Below, piece after piece: positions 1 through 6,458 of a stretch of DNA of 8,248 nucleotides. Within the stretch, counting starts at the first letter, position 1; each line of letters begins with the position of its first letter. The stretch lies in NCBI GenBank assembly GCA_028293405.1, contig JAQGOW010000435.1, positions 1 to 8,248 of the forward strand, in the 5' to 3' direction. Under the pieces are notes generated by a model. It was given only the letters and a program-made list of their open reading frames with translations, searched no databases and was not told where the DNA came from. Source of the DNA: Verrucomicrobiales bacterium (GTDB taxonomy: Bacteria > Verrucomicrobiota > Verrucomicrobiia > Limisphaerales > Palsa-1400). Made by a program: the position numbers and the translations under genes.

Positions 1-4
1 ATTT

Positions 5-32
5 TTAACCCACAGATGAATCACAGATTTTT
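5..32. repeat. CACAGAT short repeat at the gene start
   Basis: CACAGAT occurs twice (11-17 and 22-28), separated by GAAT, preceded by TTAACC and followed by a T run. From memory, similar 'AACCACAGATGAACACAGAT' tracts are dispersed between genes in many environmental genomes, including the Verrucomicrobiota; only two units are seen here and the upstream part is outside the window. It supplies the first ATG of the following gene, which makes that start suspect. Confidence 0.4.
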
Positions 33-2622
33 TATGATGAAAGCTACGTTGATGGTTGGTCTCGCGGCACTACAGATGTTCAGTGCATTGGCGCAGGACA
101 CGAAGGTGAAGCCGTATCTGCTCACGCCCAAGACGACCTACGACACGCAACCCACGATGTGCGAAGCGACGGACGGCACGGTTTGGACCGGTTACGTAGG
201 CTATCATCAGCCTGACGGCGACGCCGTCATGGTTGTCTCGAAAAAAGACGGCAAATGGTCCGCGCCCGAACAGGTGAACAAGACGCGCACGCAAATCGTA
301 CGCCCTACCCTCGCGAAGTTCGGCGATTCCGTTTGTGCGCTTTGGACGGAAAGCGGTGACAAGCTCGCGCGCATCATGTTCTCGGAACGCAAAGCCGGCA
401 CGTGGTCCGACCCGGTCGCAATCTCAGACGCGAAGTATGCAGCCCAAAACCAGGAAGTCGCCGTTGCGAAGGACGGTAAACTCGCCGTCGTCTGGCAGGA
501 GTTCCGCGAAGGCGAATACGACATTATCACGAAGACACTTAGCGAGGGTAACTGGAGCGATGCCGTCAACCTCACGCACGATCAATATGACGATTGGGAT
601 CCGGCAGTGGTTTACGATTCCCACAATCAACTTTGGTTCGCATGGACGAGTTTTCGCGATGGTGACTACGATGTTTTTGTAAAACGCGCTGATGTTCCCG
701 ACGCCAAGGAAATCCGTCTAGGCGCACGCGGCGAATACGATTTGCACGTCTCAATGGCCGCCGACAACGACGGTCGCGTCTGGCTGGTTTGGGATTCGGT
801 AAAGGTGCCGCGTCACGGCGAATCCGGCAGTATGACGATCACAGGCGCAAACCTGAAGAAGCGCCCGACTGAGCAATTGAACGATCCGGAAAATCCCAAT
901 CAAAAGCCATTGGTCGCGCGCGTGCGCATGGCTGTGTTGGACGACGGCAAGTTTCTGACTCTGCCGAACACGCCGAAATCGTTGCAGCCGCCGGACGACT
1001 ATAAATTAGCTCATACTGCGGTGCCGAGAATCTCAGTCGATGGGAGTGGCACGGTTTGGGTCGCCTACCGCGCGTTAAGCAAACCGAAACAACCGTCGGG
1101 CACCGAAGAACAACCGAATCCCAAAGCCAACGGTAAGAAGGGCAAAGCCGGTGGCAAAAAGAACAAGAAGGCTGACAAAGTTCGCGGCCCGTATTGGTGG
1201 GATGTTTTCGTGCAGTCATTTCGCGATGGCAAATGGAGTGCGCCGGAAATGATGCCCTCGAGCGATGGCAACCTGGAAGAAGTCGCGATGGTGCCAACCT
1301 CTGGCGGCGTGCAGATTTCGTATGAAATGGAGCATCGGCGTCGCTTGTCCGCGCCTTTCTTCGCGCGCAACCCCGACGCATACAAAGATACCGAGGTCGA
1401 ACCCGAAGATCATCACGGCGATTTCGGCCGCGTTTACGGTTATAACGGCGACATTTATTCCGCGCACTTGACCAGCAGCGCCATCGGCGGCACAGCGGCG
1501 AAGAGTTTAATTCCGCGCAAGATTATTGATGCAACGACTTATCCGCGCGTGTCGCGCGATGCCGCGCATTATCAAACAGAGATTCACGGCCAGAAATACA
1601 CGCTGCTCTGGGGTGATTTGCACAAGCACTCCAACATTTCTCGCTGCAGCACGGGCAACGAGCCGTCACCCGACGATCACTACAAGTACGCGCACGACGT
1701 CTGCCAATACGATTTCCTGTGCATGAGCGATCACGCCGAGCACACAACGGATTTCAATTGGTGGCGCATTCAGAAGCTCGCCGACCTCTACAACGTGCCC
1801 GGATTTTTCTCGGTGTTGTATGGCTACGAATGGACCGCTGGTTGGCCGGTGGGACATCACAACGTGATTTGGGCGGAAAAGCCCGCGGCGATTTTGCGGC
1901 ATTCGCTCGAAGGCACACACACCATCGAGGAGCTTTGGTCCACGCTCGACAAAATCGGACGGCCCGCTTTGACGATTCCACACACGAGCGCTGATCCAGG
2001 CATGGGCACGCGCTTTGATGTTCACAACGACAAATACGAACGCTTGATTGAAATGTTCCAGGCCTGCCGCGGCTCGTATGAATACGACGGCTGCCCGCGT
2101 CAGCACGTGAATGCGACCGCGAAGAACTGTTACGTGCAGGACGGTTTGGCCAAAGATTATCGCATGGGATTTATCTGCTCGAGCGATCACGGTTGGGGCA
2201 CCGCTTACGCCGTCGTTTATGGCACAGAGAATTCACGTAAGGCGGCTTTCCAAGGCTTGCAAGACCGTCGCTGCTACGCGTCGACCACCTACGGTCTCGT
2301 GCTCGATTGCCGAATGGGCGACCATTTCATGGGCGAAGAATTTTCGCTGGATAAACCGGCGGAGATTTCAGTTTTCGCACGCGGCACCGCGCCGATTCGC
2401 CAAATTGAAATCTTCAGCGACCGCAAAATTGTTTACTCGGAAGGCAGCGTGCGAAAACCGATCAACAAAAACGAAGCGCGTATAACCTGGACACCCCCCC
2501 TGCCGGAAATCGGCAAAAGCGCGTACTATTATGTGCGCGTCATTCAAGGCGATGATGAAATCGCTTGGAGCAGTCCGTTTTGGGTGAGTTCGTCGAAGGA
2601 GATGAAGACTTCCTCGAAATAA
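16..2622 (+). CDS. Exported beta-propeller / PHP (DUF3604-like) metallohydrolase
   Basis: Predicted exported protein of 868 residues. A signal peptide is visible (hydrophobic core about residues 10-25, cleavage likely after SALA, near 26). Residues about 40-480 resemble a BNR/sialidase-like beta-propeller: tryptophans recur every ~50 residues (W110, W160, W210, W259) and a second series (DGKW-type turns) at W81, W130, W180 and W407. A Lys/Gly/Pro-rich insert lies at 355-392. The C-terminal part resembles the PHP-type DUF3604 family: GDLHKHS with H536 and H538, SDHAEH with D572, H573 and H576, E605, H614-H615, H656, and SSDHG with D724 and H725. These are plausible metal ligands and suggest a metal-dependent phosphoesterase or hydrolase; the substrate is unknown. 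The end (YYYVRV, then IAWSSP) suits a terminal beta-sandwich. The first ATG lies inside a CACAGAT repeat without a Shine-Dalgarno, so ATG at 34 or 37 may be the real start; the signal peptide survives either way. It is convergent with the rhamnose/toxin operon, so a functional link to it is not shown. Confidence 0.85.
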   Translation: MNHRFFMMKATLMVGLAALQMFSALAQDTKVKPYLLTPKTTYDTQPTMCEATDGTVWTGYVGYHQPDGDAVMVVSKKDGKWSAPEQVNKTRTQIVRPTLAKFGDSVCALWTESGDKLARIMFSERKAGTWSDPVAISDAKYAAQNQEVAVAKDGKLAVVWQEFREGEYDIITKTLSEGNWSDAVNLTHDQYDDWDPAVVYDSHNQLWFAWTSFRDGDYDVFVKRADVPDAKEIRLGARGEYDLHVSMAADNDGRVWLVWDSVKVPRHGESGSMTITGANLKKRPTEQLNDPENPNQKPLVARVRMAVLDDGKFLTLPNTPKSLQPPDDYKLAHTAVPRISVDGSGTVWVAYRALSKPKQPSGTEEQPNPKANGKKGKAGGKKNKKADKVRGPYWWDVFVQSFRDGKWSAPEMMPSSDGNLEEVAMVPTSGGVQISYEMEHRRRLSAPFFARNPDAYKDTEVEPEDHHGDFGRVYGYNGDIYSAHLTSSAIGGTAAKSLIPRKIIDATTYPRVSRDAAHYQTEIHGQKYTLLWGDLHKHSNISRCSTGNEPSPDDHYKYAHDVCQYDFLCMSDHAEHTTDFNWWRIQKLADLYNVPGFFSVLYGYEWTAGWPVGHHNVIWAEKPAAILRHSLEGTHTIEELWSTLDKIGRPALTIPHTSADPGMGTRFDVHNDKYERLIEMFQACRGSYEYDGCPRQHVNATAKNCYVQDGLAKDYRMGFICSSDHGWGTAYAVVYGTENSRKAAFQGLQDRRCYASTTYGLVLDCRMGDHFMGEEFSLDKPAEISVFARGTAPIRQIEIFSDRKIVYSEGSVRKPINKNEARITWTPPLPEIGKSAYYYVRVIQGDDEIAWSSPFWVSSSKEMKTSSK

Positions 2623-3078
2623 TCATCGACTACCGATTGATTCGACATCTTCGAGCCTGACCGGAAAAAGCGCGATGGCCAGGTGTTGGCCGGCATCGCG
2701 CATCCGTGCGTCAGTTGTCGCAAGCGTGGAACTCCGGTGCAAATCACAGGACGCGATGTGTAGCGCGTCCAGCGTTCGCAAGGGAATGCGCGGATGACAC
2801 GCCTGTTGAATTGCAATCGCGCGTTCGACAGTTTGCCCGTTCAACGGCAAAATCCGAATGATATCGTCCTCAACCATGTCGAGAAATTTTCCACCAGCAC
2901 GAACGCGCTCGACCTGAGAAATCGCCCGACTCCGTTCCTTTGCGAGAAGTGCAGAACGCACCTCGGCCAGCGCCAATTCCGAAGTTTCGAAATGGTGGCC
3001 GAGGAGGGCGTTATTAAACCAATCACTGTCCGGTTCACGGACAAGGAGTTTCACGATGATCGCGGTATCGAGATACAT
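2623..3078 (-). CDS. vapC: PIN-domain toxin, VapC-like RNase
   Basis: A 151-residue single-domain PIN protein, the usual length of VapC toxins of type II toxin-antitoxin modules, which act in the cytoplasm as Mg-dependent endoribonucleases, often on tRNA or rRNA. The four acidic residues of the family are all visible: D4 in YLDTAIIVKL, E39 in ALAEVRSAL, D104 in RTLDALHIAS and D123 in ATTDARM, so the active site looks intact. ATG at 3078 is chosen because it puts the first Asp at position 4 and lies 2 nt after the antitoxin stop; an in-frame TTG at 3087 would overlap the antitoxin. Expression should be coupled to the antitoxin. The stop codon abuts the stop of the convergent PHP gene. A terminator-like hairpin lies inside the last part of the gene. 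The target RNA cannot be told from sequence, and 'VapC' is a family name here, not an orthology claim. Confidence 0.88.
   Translation of the reverse strand: MYLDTAIIVKLLVREPDSDWFNNALLGHHFETSELALAEVRSALLAKERSRAISQVERVRAGGKFLDMVEDDIIRILPLNGQTVERAIAIQQACHPRIPLRTLDALHIASCDLHRSSTLATTDARMRDAGQHLAIALFPVRLEDVESIGSR
2665..2701 (-). terminator. Terminator-like hairpin inside the toxin gene
   Basis: Read on the - strand, GCGCGATG (2701-2694) pairs perfectly with CATCGCGC (2677-2670), and an inner GCC/GGC stem closes a 7-nt loop, leaving a 3-nt bulge. Five T follow at once (2669-2665). This is the form of an intrinsic terminator, but it lies about 40 bases before the toxin stop codon. It may act for the toxin-antitoxin transcript, attenuate the toxin, or be a chance product of the codons for MRDAGQHLAIALF. 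The + strand copy has no T run after it. Confidence 0.35.
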
Positions 3079-3080
3079 GT

Positions 3081-3410
3081 TTACCAACCGCGACCATCGC
3101 GATCTTCGCGGACGAGTTCCTCAGCAGACGGCCCACCGTGCACCTGTTGCGACACCAGAAACTCCCCCATTCCCGTGAACGCCTTGCGCCCCGCATCTTC
3201 TCTCGCGGGTGACAGCACGACTTTCGGAACACCCCCACTGGTGATGGTGATTCTCTGACCCGATGCCACCAGCTCCAGCAAAGCCGAAAGTTTAGCCTTC
3301 GCGGCCCGGAGCGGTATCACCAACCCAACATTGGGCATGGTCGCGACGTCGCGCAATTCCAGCGCCGCAGGCGTCGATTCTCCGTATTTAACTCCGCTCT
3401 CTTCTTTCAT
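3081..3410 (-). CDS. Phd/YefM-type antitoxin
   Basis: A 109-residue protein (ATG at 3410) that should bind and inhibit the PIN toxin encoded 2 nt downstream, and repress the shared promoter. The core matches the Phd/YefM fold: IPLRAAKAKLSALLELVASG (residues 32-51), then ITITSGGVPKVVLSP (54-68). The C-terminal stretch SAEELVREDRDGRGW is of the kind that wraps the toxin in PIN partners. The start is uncertain. ATG at 3410 falls just after a candidate promoter and would give a nearly leaderless mRNA. ATG at 3338 gives 85 residues, closer to the usual Phd size. ATG at 3440 and TTG at 3446 (a GAGG lies 7 nt upstream of the TTG) would need transcription from the sugar operon. The gene lies 45 bases after the sugar-binding protein gene on the same strand with no clear terminator between, so read-through is likely. 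Confidence 0.85.
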   Translation of the reverse strand: MKEESGVKYGESTPAALELRDVATMPNVGLVIPLRAAKAKLSALLELVASGQRITITSGGVPKVVLSPAREDAGRKAFTGMGEFLVSQQVHGGPSAEELVREDRDGRGW

Positions 3411-3417
3411 ACTTCTC

Positions 3418-3446
3418 AATGTAGTCACGCGCGACCACATTTTCAA
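3418..3446 (-). promoter_or_regulatory. Candidate sigma70 promoter of the toxin-antitoxin pair
   Basis: On the - strand TTGAAA (3446-3441; 5 of 6 to the -35 consensus) and TACATT (3423-3418; 4 of 6 to the -10 consensus) are separated by exactly 17 bases. The predicted start of transcription falls near 3411-3408, at the ATG at 3410. The assignment is by eye and assumes a housekeeping sigma factor of the usual specificity. Confidence 0.45.
3421..3438. promoter_or_regulatory. 18-bp imperfect palindrome, candidate antitoxin operator
   Basis: GTAGTCACGCGCGACCAC on the + strand: 7 of 9 base pairs of the dyad match and both mismatches are transitions. It fills the spacer of the candidate promoter and overlaps the -10 box, where binding of a dimeric antitoxin would block transcription. 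Phd/YefM antitoxins are known to bind palindromic operators in their own promoters. As RNA, a 6-bp stem with a 6-nt loop is possible, but no T run follows, so a terminator is less likely. Confidence 0.45.
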
Positions 3447-3455
3447 GTCTTTTCC

Positions 3456-4484
3456 TCAAAAATTAAACTGATCAATGTTCTCTTTGTTGAATATGAACGG
3501 TTTACCGAGAAGAATGTTATCACCTTTTATCTCAATTGCACCGAGATCCCCTGCATTAAAACTCGTGGCGCCAGGCTTAAGATCACCATCAACAAGTGCT
3601 TTGGTCGCTCGAATTGTCAGGTTTCCGAGGTCTTCAGTTTTCCAAAGAATGACGCTATCGGTAACACCTTCTTTGACGTAACGACGATTTTCCGATGGCA
3701 GTCCAAGCCCGATCACCTTCACCTGCCCGACCTTGCCCGCCTGCTTCACCGCTTCGGCAGCACCGGGAACCGCTGGTGAACAAATCGCCATGATCAGTTT
3801 GAGATTCGGATTCGCGCTCATCAGCGACGTCGCTTCGCTTTGCGCCTTGTCCTTCAAATCGTCACAAGGACGCAACGCGACCATTTTCATGTTCGGATAT
3901 TTTTCAACGCGGCGCTGTTCGATGTATTTCTGCCACTCGATCATATTCGCAGCAGTGAGGCTTGCCGTGATAATCGCGAATTCGCCTTCGCTGTTAGAAA
4001 GCCGTGCCGCTTCGTCCATGAGCGTGAAACCGATCCCTTCAGGTGTTGCCTGGTTCACAAAAAAATCGCGGGCATCAGCAAGTGAATCGGCATCGTAAGT
4101 AACAACTTTAATCCCCTTCTGTTTCGCTTTGCGCAGCGCCGTGGAAATGCCTTCCTTATTTTCGCACGCCGCGGCAATGCCATCGACACCGAGAGTAATC
4201 CAGTTCTCGATGATCTCATTTTGTTTAGCCGGATCGGGATCAGTCGGCCCATCAAACACGAGATCAACCCCGAGCTCCTTTGCCGCTTTATCAGCGCCAT
4301 TTTTGCAGGAAATAAAATAAGCATTCCCTTTGCTCTTCGGCATCAGCGCGATCGTAACTTTTTTGCCCTTCGCGGTGCCAGTCGTTGCAGTTGAATCCGA
4401 CGACTTGCTACAACCGGAAGTTAAAACAGAAACGCTAAACACCAACGTCAACGCAGCAGCGAAGCACGTGTTTCCAAATCGCAA
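3456..4484 (-). CDS. Sugar ABC transporter substrate-binding lipoprotein, RhaS/LsrB-like
   Basis: A type I periplasmic binding protein (342 residues from the chosen start) that captures a sugar, probably L-rhamnose from the context, and delivers it to the two permeases upstream. The signal peptide has a clear lipobox, LTSGC, with the lipidated Cys at 25, followed by a Ser/Thr-rich linker. KKVTIALMPKSKGNAYF begins the first lobe; TYDADS, NQATPEGIG, ICSPAVPGAAEA and GLPSENRRYVKEG are family-typical stretches seen in rhamnose- and autoinducer-2-binding relatives. TTG at 4484 is chosen because it gives a 24-residue signal peptide and follows the permease stop by 7 nt. The upstream ATG at 4556 would add 24 residues encoded by a repeat (TKLQIPRSKLQRSS) and overlap the permease gene by 65 bases, but cannot be excluded. 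No strong Shine-Dalgarno is seen at either. It is the last transporter gene, unlike the common order with the binding protein first. Confidence 0.9.
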   Translation of the reverse strand: MRFGNTCFAAALTLVFSVSVLTSGCSKSSDSTATTGTAKGKKVTIALMPKSKGNAYFISCKNGADKAAKELGVDLVFDGPTDPDPAKQNEIIENWITLGVDGIAAACENKEGISTALRKAKQKGIKVVTYDADSLADARDFFVNQATPEGIGFTLMDEAARLSNSEGEFAIITASLTAANMIEWQKYIEQRRVEKYPNMKMVALRPCDDLKDKAQSEATSLMSANPNLKLIMAICSPAVPGAAEAVKQAGKVGQVKVIGLGLPSENRRYVKEGVTDSVILWKTEDLGNLTIRATKALVDGDLKPGATSFNAGDLGAIEIKGDNILLGKPFIFNKENIDQFNF

Positions 4485-4491
4485 AACAGCA

Positions 4492-5535
4492 TCAGTCGGT
4501 GTTTGAACTTTGGAGCTTCTCTGGAGCTTGGATCTTGGAATTTGGAGCTTTGTCATGTCTGCGAGTCTGCCGTCGTGCACGCAGCCTTGCAAATATTTTT
4601 GGAATCACCGAACTCGATAACGCCAGAATCAACAGCAACCCCGTCAGCATCCCCGCGACTTCTCGCGGCTGCCGTGCATGCACCAACCCATTGCTCAAAA
4701 CTGCAATGGCAGCGACGCCCAACAAAGTTCCATGCACCGTGCCGATGCCGCCAAAAATACTCGTCCCACCGAGAACAACCGCGGTGATTGCGTAAAGTTC
4801 GTAACCCGTGCCGGCGTCGGCTTTGGCCTGCCCGAGTCGCGCCGTATATATAATTGCAGCAAGCGCGCTAACAATGCCCGCGAGCACATAAACCATCGCG
4901 ATGCGACGATCCACAGGCAATCCAGCATACCGCGCACCGTCAGGCGAGAAACCGATCGCACGAAACGAGCGGCCAAACGTCGTGCGATGAACCAGCAGCC
5001 AAACCACAATTGCGACGCAGACGAAGATCGGAGCCTGCGCAGGCATGCCGAGGAACCGTTCCTGGCCAAGGAAAAGGAACGATGCGGGAAATCCTGTGAA
5101 CGTATCGACACCACGTGTGATCGCTTCCGCGAGGCCGCGGAAAAGCGAATACGTTCCGAGCGTCACGATCAATGGCGGCAAACGCAACCATGTGATTAAC
5201 GTCGCGTTCAATCCACCAGCAACTGCCCCGATTCCCACCGTGCAGATTCCAGCCGTCGCCGGCGACAATCCCGCATCGCGCCAAAGTTTTCCAAACAAAA
5301 TCGCACACAACCCAAGCAGCGAGCCGACCGACAAATCGATACCGCCGGTTAAAATAATCGGCGTCATCACAAGCGCCAGCAGCCCGATCTCGACCGAATG
5401 ACGCACGATATCGAACGTATTGTCGAGTGACCCGAAATGCGCGCCGACGGAATTGAAGTAAAACCATTCCGCAATAACAACGACCAACAGAATCGCTTCG
5501 TGCTTCGCGAGGTTCGAACGGACAAAGTTCTTCAT
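4492..5535 (-). CDS. Sugar ABC transporter permease, RbsC family (RhaQ-like)
   Basis: Inner-membrane permease of 347 residues, one half of the channel of a CUT2-type sugar importer; with the other permease and the ATPase it moves sugar from the binding protein into the cytoplasm. Most of the chain is hydrophobic with several membrane segments. Family motifs: LTGGIDLSVGS (62-72), the cytoplasmic loop GRSFRAIGFSPDGARYAGL (188-206) that contacts the ATPase, and YELYAITAVVLGGTSIFGG (245-263). Its ATG shares ATGA with the stop of the first permease, and GAGGGA lies 5 nt upstream. The last ~20 residues after ARRQTRR are hydrophilic, come from the heptad repeat and are probably not part of the ancestral protein. 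The rhamnose assignment comes from the adjacent isomerase and resemblance to rhizobial RhaP/RhaQ; LsrD-like autoinducer-2 permeases are similar. Confidence 0.92.
   Translation of the reverse strand: MKNFVRSNLAKHEAILLVVVIAEWFYFNSVGAHFGSLDNTFDIVRHSVEIGLLALVMTPIILTGGIDLSVGSLLGLCAILFGKLWRDAGLSPATAGICTVGIGAVAGGLNATLITWLRLPPLIVTLGTYSLFRGLAEAITRGVDTFTGFPASFLFLGQERFLGMPAQAPIFVCVAIVVWLLVHRTTFGRSFRAIGFSPDGARYAGLPVDRRIAMVYVLAGIVSALAAIIYTARLGQAKADAGTGYELYAITAVVLGGTSIFGGIGTVHGTLLGVAAIAVLSNGLVHARQPREVAGMLTGLLLILALSSSVIPKIFARLRARRQTRRHDKAPNSKIQAPEKLQSSNTD
4504..4549. repeat. Degenerate 7-bp tandem repeat (TGGANNT)
   Basis: Four heptads in register, TGGAGCT, TGGATCT, TGGAATT and TGGAGCT (4522-4549), plus a fifth TGGAGCT at 4511-4517 offset by 4 bases and a weaker TGAACTT at 4504-4510. 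The tract lies at the junction of the second permease and the binding protein and is read in two frames, giving the permease tail NSKIQAPEKLQSS and the possible binding-protein head KLQIPRSKLQRSSK. From memory, tracts of this 'GGAGCTTGGAATTTGG' type are dispersed in some Verrucomicrobiota genomes. Confidence 0.75.
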
Positions 5536-6458
5536 GCGTTCCCTCGCTTGCTGCGGATTCCGTCGGCGACAACGGCGAGCAGAATGATCATCCCTTGAAT
5601 CGCCTTTTCCCAGTAAGAGTCGACATGCAAATGCGTCAGCGCGGGACTAACGCACGCGAGCAATAGCAGTCCAGCAAATGCACCCCACAAATTCCCGCGT
5701 CCACCGGAAATCGCCACGCCTCCGACTACAACTGCGGCAATGGTTTTCAGTTCAATCCCAGTACCGGATTTCGGATCAACTTGCGGCGATTGAACGACAT
5801 TCATCATCGCCGCCAAACCAACCAACGCGCCCATAAATGCGAATGTCAGAAACGTCACACGTTGCGGTGGAATACCGGCAAGGCGCGCCGCTTCGGCATC
5901 GGATCCGACGGCGTAGACAAATCGTCCCGCCGCGATTCGTTTCATCGCGATCGCGAGCAGAATCAACAACACGACTGCAACCGCAATGACTGTCCATTGG
6001 CCCGCGAATTGGCTGAGGCCGAACCATTGAACGTTGTCCGGAAGGTTCACAAATTCACCTTGCCGCTGCCAACGCAACGCCTCGCGCCAGGTCACCATCG
6101 TTGCCAGCGTGACCACAATCGATGGCAGTCCCAACCCGGCGATCAAGGCTCCATTGATGGACCCCAAAATTGCGCCAATACAAATCGACGCTGGCAAAAC
6201 AACCACGAGCGGAAGTTTCATCGCGGCGAGCAGGCCGGCGCAAACGCTGCAGATCGCGAATTGGGATGCGACCGAAATATCAATTTGGCGACAGATGATA
6301 ACCAACGCCATTCCACACGCGACGATGAGCGTCGGCGCTTCGCGCGTTGCGAGCGAAAGAAGCGGCTGCGGCTGAAAAAAGGCCGGCGCAACAATTGCGA
6401 GCGCAACAAGCAAAGCAAGTAACGCTAACGCGACGGAGATTTCGCGGAAGTATTTCAC
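5532..6458 (-). CDS. Sugar ABC transporter permease, RbsC family (RhaP-like)
   Basis: Inner-membrane permease of 308 residues, the partner of the second permease in a heterodimeric channel. Long hydrophobic segments start at about residues 7, 43, 64, 84, 154, 204 and 257. ICRQIDISVAS (55-65) corresponds to the GGIDLS motif, GRFVYAVGSDAEAARLAGI (178-196) is the ATPase-contacting loop, and ELKTIAAVVVGGVAISGGRG (236-255) is the conserved late segment. It starts with GTG at 6458, overlapping the ATPase stop as GTGA, with GGGGAG about 11 nt upstream; it ends in an ATGA overlap with the next permease. Both overlaps indicate translational coupling. Two unlike permeases in one operon are typical of rhamnose (RhaP/RhaQ) and autoinducer-2 (LsrC/LsrD) importers, whereas ribose systems usually have one. 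Confidence 0.92.
   Translation of the reverse strand: MKYFREISVALALLALLVALAIVAPAFFQPQPLLSLATREAPTLIVACGMALVIICRQIDISVASQFAICSVCAGLLAAMKLPLVVVLPASICIGAILGSINGALIAGLGLPSIVVTLATMVTWREALRWQRQGEFVNLPDNVQWFGLSQFAGQWTVIAVAVVLLILLAIAMKRIAAGRFVYAVGSDAEAARLAGIPPQRVTFLTFAFMGALVGLAAMMNVVQSPQVDPKSGTGIELKTIAAVVVGGVAISGGRGNLWGAFAGLLLLACVSPALTHLHVDSYWEKAIQGMIILLAVVADGIRSKRGNA

Noticed and set aside
2494..2500. A run of seven C in the PHP gene, a possible frameshift or phase-variation site
   Set aside because: The frame stays sensible on both sides (TPPLPE, then a family-like C-terminal strand), so there is no sign of a shift; seven bases alone is weak evidence.
2794..3258. A 154-codon + strand frame opposite the toxin and antitoxin genes
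   Set aside because: The opposite strand encodes complete PIN and Phd proteins with all key residues; this frame has no recognisable domain.
3496..3512. CGGTTTACCG inverted repeat near the end of the binding-protein gene, as a terminator
   Set aside because: The stem is only 4 bp, lies inside the coding region and has no T run after it.
4490..4494. A TGATG stop/start overlap at the end of the second permease
   Set aside because: The ATG at 4492 is out of frame with the binding protein and its frame closes after a few codons.
4940..6422. Long alternative frames (over 200 codons on both strands) within the permease genes
   Set aside because: They are composition shadows of the permeases: rich in Arg, Cys and Trp or Asn/Gln, with no recognisable domain, while the permease frames carry conserved motifs.
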